Positions 44,577 through 55,476 of a DNA stretch of 64,000 nt are shown piece after piece. Origin of the DNA: Fasciola hepatica (taxonomy: Eukaryota; Platyhelminthes; Trematoda; Plagiorchiida; Fasciolidae). The notes under the pieces are model-generated. The model searched no databases. It was not told the DNA's origin and saw nothing but the letters and a program-made list of their open reading frames with translations. How positions within the stretch are numbered: the stretch's first letter is position 1; every line of letters begins with the position of its first letter. The translations under genes were made by a program, and so were the position numbers. Where the stretch lies: NCBI GenBank assembly GCA_948099385.1, contig CANUEZ040000199.1, positions 2,304,001 to 2,368,000 on the forward strand. Reading direction: 5' to 3'.

Positions 44577-45480
44577 GTCATGTCCTACTTCAAGAGCACG
44601 AGTCTCAGACATGTTGGTGGCAGTTAACATCAGGGCATTATCGACGGTGAGGTAATGTGCTACTGATGTTTTGAAGTGAGTGGTGAAACACATCGGGGAA
44701 TTTCAATGGGGAGTTGATTCCAAAGTCTGAAATATTTTAGCAGAAAGAAATTACCTCTCATGGATAGCCTAGCATTGGGAATAAAAAGATACAAATCTGT
44801 GCGGCAGAGGGAGTGGGGGGTAGGTGATTGGACGCTTGGAGTGTTAGTGGAAGAAAAAACCAGGTGATGAATCAGCCTATTCATGAAGCAAAGGCTGAAT
44901 CTCATGCCGTGAAGCCAAAGAGGTCCAGTGTCTAGGACAGCACAGCGCTCTTTTATACTGTGTGGTAGAATAACCAAAGAACTGTTTCGTGAATGAGCAT
45001 TGTACATTCGTCTAAGTTATTCTCTCGCTTTTGCGGGTGTTATTGAAGATGACAGGGCAGTGCTCTAGGCAAAGTCGGATGTAGGACGGATGCGGTAGGC
45101 ATTTTGTATCGCGCAGGATAAGAGATCTGCTTAGGAATCCGGAAGATTTGTCTGCCTTAGCAGCTAGGAAAGATGAGTGTTCCGAGAAGTTTAGGGTGCA
45201 TGAGTGATGAAACCCAAGATCTCGCACTGATGAGTTGTGGATAATAGAGGAGTTATGTAAAGGGAAAGATTTCAGGGGGACGTGACAAAAGGGGGCCATA
45301 AAGTTGCATTTCTGAATACAGAATTCATTTTTCCAGGAGTGACACCATTGTTCAAGGCGTTCTAAATCGTACGGTGTATTAGGAACTGCGTCACCGAGGT
45401 TAAGGGGTGAGAATTCATATACGATTTTCATGTCGTCCGGCTAAAGGAACAGGGTACCGTGATGAATTGGGCTAATCCTC
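44577..45480 (-). pseudogene. E4: 3' part of LINE ORF2 (reverse transcriptase)
   Basis: A 5'-truncated copy. It starts just before the RT catalytic site, where a stop precedes PDDMKIVYEF (the FADD position), and continues through the RT thumb and C-terminal domain (LERLEQWCHSW, VRDLGFHHSC, GPLWLHGMRFSLC, FFLLKYFRLWNQLP) to a stop at 44577-44579. Only a few frameshifts. It is followed in the same orientation by R1c. Confidence 0.75.
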
Positions 45481-46234
45481 ATCCACTTACTGATCCATGT
45501 ATGTCTCGCTCCTTCAAAGTCTCACCTTGTTTTCCGTCCCCCACCCTATAGCAACAGGATGGGCATTAGCTCGACACTCCTTGATATCCTTTTGCTTAGG
45601 TTTCCTGCTTTCCACATCAGGTCCCCCCACTCATGCTTCCATCACCACCTCTAAGATTTTGCACTGGGGAATCCAGTCTCATTTATATCACTTAGCGTGG
45701 CTGTCCAACTGAACTCAACATCCAGTTATGACGTCACCAATTCTGCCCCCACCCTTTCACCCAGCTAAGTTTCTTCCGTAATTTCATATAGTGCTTGGTC
45801 TATTCTTCTGCCTAATGACTACTTCAGGCGAAGTGTTACCCTCCTCATTGAGTTTTTTAGCCCCTACTTATGCGTTCCCTTTTTAAGTCTCACGTTCCAT
45901 GGCCTCAAATTGTCGTAGGAATTGGCTGCATTTATGAGCCCGTGCTTCATGTTTGTTCTTCTTTCCGTTAACCGTTGACCCTCAACTGGGCTATAACCAG
46001 ACTGTGTTTCTCTATCTCACTTTCCTTTCCAGTGATCTTCATTGCCGGTCGACCACCTCGGGCACTACATTGACCACATTCGGGGCTGGTGCACGTGGGT
46101 GATAATGCCGTATGGCCCTCTGTTGATCGCTGTTCCCGTTGGCTCTCTTGTCCAAGTTCCCACAACCTGTCCAGCTGGTCCTGGACCACATACCCTTATC
46201 GTCGTTGCTCAGCCCTCTGTACAACTATCAATGA

Positions 46235-46440
46235 ACGCTCACGCCAATCCCAACGGTGCTGGGCGCGGTCAGATCCGCTGCTTTGGCCAGCCCACACCGG
46301 GCTTGCAGGCCTCCTGTAAAGATGTGCGAGAGCAATTGGGCTGATGGGTCACACTTCCTGTGTTCACTTCACGAAGTGTTTTTCAGGTTGGGTGTCCAGC
46401 GCACGGTCAGCCCCACTCACTAGCACTGGCTGCGGATTTC
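46235..46440 (+). repeat. Conserved block (CB) of R1, copy on the plus strand
   Basis: Key words on the plus strand: GGTCAGATCCGCTGCTTTGGCC, CTTGCAGGCC, AGATGTGCGAG, and a hairpin-forming CACTTCACGAAGTG at 46368-46381. Confidence 0.6.
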
Positions 46441-48564
46441 ACGCCCCAGATGTCCTCGCCCTACCGCATTTATCACTGTCCGTCGCGGACAGCATGCTCC
46501 TACCATTCTTCCGCCACGTTTCGCTCATCCATCGTTCCTTTCAGCACTTATCACTTCCTTTCCGCGTCTTTTTACCTCTGTATACACGCCCATCCACTCT
46601 GATTTTGTTCTCATCGTGTTTCACAACGACAACCCTCACCGCATGGTGTCACTCTCACCCTATCCATTTTACACTGCCCAAACCCGAAGTATGTTCTTTT
46701 CCACTCATTTCGCTCATGTCGGTTCCTAATTGGTTTTCACTTGATACCTGCACGTGCTTATAAGACTCATCGATAGCATAACTCACTAGCCACCATTTTG
46801 CGGTATCCTTTTTTGTCCATATTATACCTCCCACCATTAATCGCCAGACACATCCATACCCTTAACCAATCACCATATAAGAACTCACCGTTCCAACCTT
46901 TGCATTTTTTACAACCAAATTTATTATCTTTTAACCACCTCCATATTTTCCACTTCTGAATCCGTAATTCTTCCGTGGATCTTCCTCTTAAGCGGTGAAC
47001 CGGTCAGCAACTTCTGGCCCAATCCATTGGTGCAATGGCCTGTAAGCGAGCAACTATTCAGTTTCAGTCTCCCAACTCCGACGCACAACCATTTTTCGGG
47101 CATTTTTTTGTTCCATCACAGGGCGTCCCGTCCGGATTCTTTTCCTCTTCTAGGTCTTTATCCTGTGTAATCTGCAGTGAAAAGATCTAAGCCATCACTT
47201 CTTAACTGGTTTTCTTTGATGAATGCTATCGTCTGCTTCGCACGTCGCTCGCCACAGGTACCTTCTTTGTGCCTTTCAGGCTGCTCTGCTTTTCCGCGTT
47301 CCACTCAGTGTAATGTCATCGTAACTTCAACATTCTCACCTACAGTTTCAAACCATGTGATCTGCCATTACCTGATCTTTCTGATCCTCCACTTTCTTAT
47401 TTCTTTTCCATGTTATTCGCTGTCACAACTGATGCATCCTCGCACCACAGTTCTTCTAACCTCCAGGTTACCTTTCCCCAGCGATCTTTTACACCTCTCC
47501 AAACACCGAGTACTTCCGTTCGCTCTGCGTTCTCTAGCCATCCTTGCGGCCATCTTCTTCGTGCATTACGAAAGTCCATTTATTACCGCTTCACCCGTGT
47601 TCAACCGTCACCACAGGCCACACCTGCAATAATCATGCCGTTAGATTCACTCTTACCTGTGTTAGTCGATCCTTTCCTTCATATTCCCTCGCTTATCAAC
47701 TTCTGCTCACTGCCAACACTTATGTGCCTCCACAGTTGGTTCTCCCTTGCTGTTGATCCCCAATGTTTACCCGTCATGAACAAATTCATCAGGATTTATC
47801 CAAATTGATTCTGCACCATTAGACCCAACCCCACCTGTCTCGTCCAACCACTGCTGCCTCCGTGTCCCGTCTCTTCATTGCTATTTGCTCCTGCTCTGAT
47901 ATATGTATATATATACTTATATTTTTGTATCCACATACTTTCTCTGCCTCCTTCAGTTCTTTTCCGGCCAGTTCTTTCCCCGCCTTTACACCGCCCCTCA
48001 TGATATGCGTCCATTTTGTCCATAACTGAGCCTCACATTTACCGTATCTTGATTCTTCCGCGGCACTGATGTCACCTGACTAACCCTTTACATCTCGCAC
48101 TTTCAGCTCCCTGTTCCTGAATCGACTCCGTCCGTTTATTGCAACAAAGTACAGTTCATGGCTACTTAATCCCCGGCCATAAAACTCAATTGGTTGTCCT
48201 TCTCGTCTCTTATTTCTTCCTTTTCCAACATCGTTTCTCGTAACCATGGTTTCTCATGCCGATTTTTAGTCCCTCCCCCAGTTAAACTCCCAGGCTGCTT
48301 TCTCGCCCATTTGGCTCATCCAAATGCTCCATCTGATCTTGACCATCAAACTCACCGGGCCCATATTTGAATCCATCTCCGGGTTCGCTTAAACTCCCTA
48401 CGTTGCTCCTTCGTGTGCATACTTTTACCTCCCTCTCACATCTCCCCTATTTCTTCCTACTCCCTTATTGTTACGTACTACTAAATTTTTCATGAATTTT
48501 GTCCATCAGTTTTGTCGCTTGTAAAATATTGATCATGCTCAAGGTATGCATCGGGCGCTTTTGA

Positions 48565-48570
48565 AATAAA
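48565..48570 (+). terminator. Polyadenylation signal AATAAA at R1d 3' end
   Basis: AATAAA inside GAAATAAACTATC; the same motif, GAAATAAACC, ends R1e on the minus strand (51141-51146). Others have GAAATATAC. Confidence 0.5.
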
Positions 48571-48649
48571 CTATCATATTATATTACATTATATAGAAGA
48601 CGTCATAGAAAGATATTAAATTGGAAGTGGTCCTTACACGTTTTCTAGA

Positions 48650-50990
48650 ATGATACTACTGGTAACGGAGGAGGGTTGTGAGAGATGGGTGTCGACTGAG
48701 ACAACTTGGTTGCATCGGAAAAGACATGACTAGAACCAGTCAAGAATAGGGGGTTTAAGTCCAAAGACTTCGAGCTTGGTTGGGAGCCGCGAGTGAGAAA
48801 CTCAGTCAAATGCTCTAGTCATGTTCAAACGGAAAGAAAGTAGGCATTTTATTTCGTCTGCAGCTGCAGTGACCATGCTGGAAAAGTCAACTTGACAGGT
48901 TTTACAGGACAGAGATTTCAGAAAGCCAAGTTGGCCTTTATGTGCCAAGTTATTAGACAATAAGTATTCAAAGACGCGCTTTTGAATAATCGCTCAAATA
49001 TTCTAGATGCCACGAGTGTGTGATTGATCGGCCGGTAATCTAAGGGATCAAACAGAGGACCCTTTTGTGGCGAGGAATAATGGTGAATATTTTTCACTGT
49101 GACGGGAAAATTCCAAATTTCGGAGATAAGTTGAAGATACTCAAAGATCGAACTGCAAAATCGGGCCCGCCAAATCGGAACAGCGCTGGTGGAATTTTAT
49201 CAGCGCTGAGGCGGGATGAGAGATTTACGTTACGAACTAAATCAGGTACTTCACCGAGTGTAGGTTCTATACGGGACAGATTGGACGCGATTGAGGGAGA
49301 TAGTGGAGTGTGAGCAGTCACAGAGTCAGTAGTCATAGAGGAATAGAATACCGAGTTGAAAGCCTCGGCGATCGCAGCGGAATTATTGACCTGTTTACCG
49401 TTTGGTACCTGCAGTTATGAAGTACTTGGACTAGTGTGTGTGTGTGCTTCTGTCCTTGATTACACTTGGAATCCTGAGTATCTTATCCGGACGGCAATGG
49501 GCAAAAGCTCTCTGTTTTGCGTAGTACTTCATAAGTGGCTCGAATACTAATAGAGAGCCTACCCATGAGGTTGAAGACAGAAAAGTCATGAAAATTTCTG
49601 TAGGGTGCTGGTGCCATTTTGTATTCTATTAGCAAATACGTGGGAGCATCAGACCGGCTTCGAGAGGTTCGATAGGTAGTGATCTGACTTAAGCTGTGAG
49701 AAAGTTTAGAATATAACAGGGCTGCTGCAAGCTGGCGTTCATGTGCAAAATGTAGTCACCCCACCCGATGGAGCGAATCGATTTGGTGAGTTGTTGCCAT
49801 TCGTAGTGTGGAAACGGAGAGTCGAGCGGACTATATATTTTGTTATAAATGAGGGCACTAAAATCACACGAAGTCAATCTATGATCACTCTTGGGGAAGT
49901 GGTTAGGTGTGCTAGTGCCCATGTTGGACAGGCCTTAGGTGAAGACTAAATCTAGTATTTTATTCTTCTTGATCGGGTAATGGCATGTTGTGTCCAGAGT
50001 CCTACTGGACTGCAAAAGGGGAAATTAAATGCATAGTGCGGGGGTAGGCGTATCTCAGTTGATGTCGAGTGCATTAAGGTCACCAGCGATCAATTTAGCG
50101 CTGAGGGGTGTGTCGGATAGGTAGGAAAATGCAATAATGATGGTAATAAACTCAGAAGCAGCTGTACTAGGAGGTCTATACACACAGCCAATGGAAAGGC
50201 GCATGTGAGCGAGTTGAACGTCAACCCATAAAGAGTCCTGTATTGCATCCAGGATAGGGTGTTTGCAAGAGGTTATAGTAGAGCCGCACCTAGTGTAGGT
50301 TAAACATCCACCACCTCGGCGACACCTGTTTTTACTAAACATCTGATAGCCTATCAGCGAGATTTTAGCAAGTGGGGTGGAACTGGTTAATCAAGTCTCA
50401 GCGATGAGGACGAGATCAGGGCTGCGCAGGAGTATAAGACTTTGTAGGGAGTCAAATTTATTATTAAGGGACCGACTGTTCGTGAGAAGTGGAGAACGTT
50501 TAGTAGGTTTGTTCTTGGTCGTAGAGGAAAGACGGTGCCGTATATGGGCTGAAGCGTCTAGGGTGGAGCTAGATCATGTGTCCTTATTGGGATGTTTGTG
50601 GGTTGAAGGAATTGCAGTAGGCTAATCTGCAGTTAAGCAGGAAGGCTGTGGTGGATGAACTACTTTTATGGGATGGCTTGAGAGGGGGTCAAAAACACAC
50701 GGATTAGTCGGTAGGCCGGACGAGGGGATATGACACACCATGGATGATGAAATAGGCCAAGTAGGCGTATCTGACGAGTAGGTCAGCTTGGTCGCTAGGC
50801 CGGGCTGGGTATGGCTTGTGCTGACTGGGGCCGTTAGATCCGAAGGATATCAGGGGCCTTTAAGTCTACTTAATGCGTAAAAACACCGCGAAAGGTCTCT
50901 ATCAAGGGCCTTGCTACTGGTGGATACTGGCAGCTGGGGCTTAGAAATATGAGAGACGGACAGGTAGCCATGAATTGGAACAGGAAAGGT
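48650..50990 (-). pseudogene. E5: LINE ORF2, endonuclease and N-terminal RT
   Basis: Minus strand. A proline/serine linker (50990-50560), then the endonuclease: LLTNSRSLNNKFD, LIAET-stop-L, GGGCLTYT (50310), SIGCVYRPP, AGDLNALDIN (GDFN changed), ILDLVFT and KSDHRLTSCDF (49880). Weak RT follows: PRHK, LDYRPINHT (49030), then YLDM- and FDRVSHSR-like frames down to about 48650, where the copy ends before the catalytic motif. Loss of the 3' end is atypical for LINEs and suggests deletion or a later rearrangement at the R1d boundary. Confidence 0.65.
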
Positions 50991-51774
50991 AAATGTAGAA
51001 GTGTCGAATACCTTCAAAAATGATATCAATAATGGTATATTTTGGATGCGCCAGGAGCATGCTATGTGCATTATCAGATGGTTCATGTGTTATCAGAATC
51101 GGAATTTCCAAAGGGGTAACAATGATAATAATGACATAGGTTTATTTCGGAAACTCCCGAAACATGCCAGGTGCATGACCGAGTTTTTACTAGTGATAGG
51201 GAAGATAGAAATCATTCTTGAAAATGTAGATATTTTCATGAAAAAGTGGGATAAAAAGGCTCAGAGTGGGAAATAAAATGGGATGAAAGTATGGTAAGTG
51301 TATGTACTCCAAAAAATGTAGCGAGTTCAAATGAACCCAAGGGCTGATTTAAATCGACGCCCGGTAAGTTCGAAAATCAAGGTTAGATGGGGGGGTATGA
51401 CTGGTCCGGGTGAGAATATCTGGAAACCGATTGGCATACATGAGAAAGGCTGGAAATCGGTATAAGCAAACTGCAGTAGCATAGAAAGCGTGAGATGCAT
51501 TCCAATGGATTAGATAGCAATGAAGCATTGGCACTCTGCATTAGATGGTAAGCGGACAGGGCACAAAACTCATCGTGAAACAGGGAGCTAGCAATGTAAA
51601 ACGTGAAGGGCGGACCACATGACGACGACGATTCAGGAGGATTGGATACGGTAGATGTGAGGCATAAAAGTAGAAGCTATGTATGCATATCAAGACGGTC
51701 AGGGGATGATAGCGAGAGAAATGGCCGGTGAGGAACCGGAGGATGCAGAGCGAATGCACGTATACATGTGTGTC

Positions 51775-51777
<3 letters not shown>

Positions 51778-51811
<34 letters not shown>
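51778..51811. repeat. (TA)n microsatellite
   Basis: About 17 TA units inside R1e, at the same relative place as the shorter TA run at 47899-47921 in R1d; both are flanked by a GCTCCTGCTC word on the minus or plus strand respectively. Confidence 0.9.
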
Positions 51812-51813
<2 letters not shown>

Positions 51814-52576
51814 AGTGGAGCAGGAGCAACAACAATGTGGTCCTGGAAAGAAACCATCAGTCATTGAAAGGGCAGGCAGGGTTAGATCGAATGGTTGTAG
51901 AATTACCTTTTGAATGTCGTGGTGACTTATCGCCGTGGCAGGTGAGCATGGTGGCCCAAAAGAAAGGGAAAAGCGGAAGGCGTAAGCACAGAAGTGATGA
52001 TGACTGTGAGGAGCGGGTCATAATACAGAGAAGATGAGGGATAGGATCGAAGAGAACAGGTGAAGAATGGGTCTAATTATTTGATCAATGCAGGTACGGT
52101 GTGCTGTGACCAACCAGAGGAATGGAATAGTGGCAGATCAAAAGATTTTGAACTGCAAGTGAACATCATGACGTAACGTTGACTTCACAATTGGTGGAAC
52201 ATGGAAAAACAGACCAAACTGGAATTGAAGCAGAAAATGCCTGTGGCGAGCAATATACCGAACAGAAGAGAAGAGCAATGACTGGAGAGACACAGGTGAG
52301 ACATGACCAATCAGATCATTTTACTGCAGATAAAACACAAAAGAGGCAGAGAAGAAAGAAGCAGGAAGCACGAGGATAGGTAAACCGGCAATAGAACAGA
52401 AGGCCCAAGAATTGAATGCTCGACGGAAATGAGGCAGTGGAACTGGAAAGCTGCGTGCCAGCAACCAATTGAACGGGGGGATTGAGTAGGAGGGTGCTAA
52501 TCGGGACACTGCCTAATGGAAAGAACCGCCGAGGAATCGCGGAGCCAAGAAAAGATGTGGTGTTGGTATTTAAATA

Positions 52577-54290
52577 ATTGGTAATTGATAATTGTATATT
52601 TCTTGATCGCGGTCAAGACACATGCCTAAGGCAAGATCAGGGAATGCAGCAGTACATAACAATGTGGGGTATTCACAATTTTAAAATTTAAGAATCCCAC
52701 GGTAATCGAAACAAGACAGTTAAGCTGTGTAATGTTGAAGTGAACCAAAGTAATGGTGATAAACGCGGAAATCACCAACCGGTTTCGAATTCGGGGAGGG
52801 CAGTGTGGATAGCTAGACAGACGTGGGGATGCCGATGTAAGCGATACTGTAGAATCTTAAAAAATGCGGTGATCGCAGGGACCAGTAGAGCAATGGGCTT
52901 CGGATATCACACATTAGACAGCAAGTTAAGGCAGGGGTAATACACGATATGCTTCATCGGTGCCGAAGACTGGCTGCGACGGGTCACGGTGTCCGGAAAA
53001 GCATACGGGGGGTGTACCGGATGGATAATTGGACCGTCACTACTGAGTAACCGGGGCAGGAGACTTACAAAAACACAAGATTAAAAGTAAAATCCGCATG
53101 GGCTGTCAACTTGCTGTCCGAGATGCTATCGAAATATAGAAGACTGATCCAGCATTGGGTAACCAATTGTGGGGTGAAATAAATGCAAGTGAGTCAGATG
53201 TGATAGTAAGATGGACCTTTTTGTGTAGGTGATTTAGGTGTCATATGGAAAGTCACATGAAGGCGAAAAATTCACAAGGAATGCGGTGAATTTTAAGAAA
53301 GCATGAATGGTGTTTGGACGCGGAAGGGGCTTTCAAAGGGGAGCCGTCGAAGAAACAGACTAATGGAGACAAAAGCTACTGATGCGGCGAGGCAGAATTT
53401 GGAAGAGTGTAAAGTTAAATTTTTCTGTATACGTGGTGAAAAGAATAATTAACCAAATTCTTGTTGGCTACAGATGTCTGGTACGCTGTTTCACAGAGAC
53501 TTTGGTTGCAGGTGATGGCATGTAGAATCGTGAGGGTGGCAGGCAAAAGGGGGATAAGTTGACGAAGTGGGCAGATTAGGTGGGAAAAGCAGCTGCGATG
53601 GTCGGGTTCCAAGCATTGGTTTCGTACTGCAAGGCGGAATGAACTGAACTGTTGGAATGGAGTACTGGAAGTAGACGTTGAGCAGGTGTGAGGTGACGAT
53701 TGGTGTCAGGAATCAGCTCTGCTATCCGGTGAGATTTTCATGGGGGTTTGTTGCTCTGGTTATAGGATTACTATCACTGGTCGGCCGCGTACGGTGCCTC
53801 ATATAAAGTCAGCAAGCGAGAGTATGGGTTTAAACTATTATCAATCCGAATGATCAAATCTTTTAGTCCCCACGGCAATCCGTGAGTAACGTCGAGTTTT
53901 CCAATGGTTACCCAAGTAACCGGTGCGATCTGAAAGAGATCAGCAGCGTGGCATTCCGGAGAGTGTTCCAGCTGTTGGTTATGGGTATTGTTTCGATGGA
54001 AAACCAGACAATGAACATTTTTTATCTGACTGCCAGTGGGCCGATCAATGTGGATCCGCGGACAGAGACTGGCAGTTTTCTAGGGTTGTTGGGTGATAGT
54101 GGAGATTTAGGGAGACATCAGGTGAAGGCTTGGTTAGGGTGCTAGATAATTTCGTTGGTAAGTGGTGGATGAAGAAAAAGGGTCCATTTGAAAACCAGGA
54201 ATAAAAAAACGACAAAGGTGGGATCCGGAAGAGCAGTGTGGAAAAAAATATGCTATAGTCTGGCCGGTGCATCAGCTGTGGTCGAGGATG
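52577..54290 (-). repeat. R2b: E2-type 3' UTR copy inserted in R1e
   Basis: Matches R2a (13374-14640) on the same strand. Minus-strand 3' end reads AAGAAATATACAATTATC followed by an A/T-rich tail. No ORF2 sequence is attached, so it looks like a 5'-truncated retrocopy that landed in the E6 3' UTR. The right boundary is approximate. Confidence 0.55.
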
Positions 54291-54819
54291 GCAAACAGTG
54301 AAAAAGAAAGAAAATACTCGGTGCCAAAGCGAGGCTTTTTTATATGACTATAAATGGTGCAATGTTTGGAGCGGCGATTTCTAATATGGGGGTTGGTTAT
54401 GGGTGCTGGAGTGACTGGTGCGTAATGGCATTAGGCATAAGGGCGGAGAACAAGGAAGGATTTGAAAAAACCGACAGACATTGAGGTTTATGAATGCTGG
54501 TAATGGGTATCAGGAGCATAGGGTGTTACCAACTGAAAGGAAAATAGAAGCCGGCAATGACGGCTAGTGGAAAAGAGAAGTATTGGCGAGCTTCGGCAGA
54601 AAAGAGTGGGTAGGACGATAGTGACGTCATGCTGTGAGAGGCGATGGGGGCAAGGACAGAATGGGAAGGTGTGCATATCGTGGTAGAACGACATAAATGG
54701 AAGGTGGTGACAGATAGCAAGGACTATAGATGAGCATATCGTGGCGAAACGAGGAGAGGGAGCATGTAATTTTCAACGGACAGTATCGGATGCCGTAGTC
54801 CGAGGATAGTTAGGGCGTG

Positions 54820-55025
54820 CCATCCGCAACCGGTGCTAGTGGGTGGGACTGGCCTTGTGCTGGACAGCCAACCTGAGAAAACACTTCGTGAAGTGAACGC
54901 AGGAGATGCGATCCACCAGTCTAATGGCGCTCGCACATCGTTGCAGACGGCCTGCAGACCAGGTGTGCGCCGGCCAAAGCGGCGGATCTGACCGCGCCCC
55001 GCACTACTGGGAGTGGCACGAGTGG
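54820..55025 (-). repeat. Conserved block (CB) of R1, copy 4
   Basis: Includes AACACTTCGTGAAGTGAAC, a 6-bp-stem hairpin, and CCGGCCAAAGCGGCGGATCT. Homology with R1d extends leftward and rightward well beyond the block. Confidence 0.6.
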
Positions 55026-55476
55026 TCACTGATAATTGTAAGGGAGACAAGACGACCGCGATAGGGGTGACCCAGGAAAAAGTTGGCCAAGGCCTGAGAC
55101 CATGGACAGGGGAGCCAACGGAAACAGCGAGTGGTAGACGACCGTGTAGTAATATCATCCAGGTGCACCTGCCAGGGGGTGGTAAGTACAGTGCCCGAAG
55201 TGGTTGGCCGTCATTGCGGATCACTGGAAAGGGAAAAGGGATAGAGAAGCGCAGCCTGGGTGTGCCCCAGCTGAGCAGCAACGAATACTGAGGAGGGGAT
55301 GAAAGCAAAAATGGTGGAAAACATACGAACGTGGGTAAGAAACAGGGTTATCTTATGAAAGCAGGACGTAGGTTCGCTGTGGATCAGGGATGAAAATGGC
55401 CGTGTTCGAGGCATTGAAGAGAGGAGAAGTGTTGGGCATGGAGTATACCTATTAGCCCGTGGCACAGAGGTAGCAG

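Larger units (their letters stand above)
45490..48580 (+). repeat. R1d: E-family 3' UTR-type repeat, plus strand
   Basis: The only R1 copy on the plus strand and the most complete. 45800-46440 matches 55390-54820 reversed; 46445-46760 matches 54780-54480 and 2080-1790; 47880-47960 matches 51830-51700; 48400-48545 matches the first 120 bases of the window. The 3' end has AATAAA at 48565-48570 and an ATTATATTACATTATATAG tail, as expected of a retroposed transcript. Several 60-150-codon plus frames are Ser/Pro/Leu/Phe-rich and not shared between copies, so no protein is called. Confidence 0.6.
51115..55476 (-). repeat. R1e: E6 3' UTR, interrupted by R2b
   Basis: Starts right at the E6 ORF2 stop (about 55477) and ends near 51115 with CGAAATAAACC and an ATTATTATC tail. 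Contains the conserved block at 54820-55025 and a TA tract at 51778-51811. Homology to R1a and R1d is continuous on either side of an extra 1.7 kb (52577-54290), which is R2b. Without it the UTR is about 2.6 kb. No protein supported. Confidence 0.6.

Noticed and set aside
46344..47808. Several 130-150-codon plus-strand frames in R1d
   Set aside because: Low-complexity pyrimidine-rich sequence; not conserved as frames in R1a or R1e.
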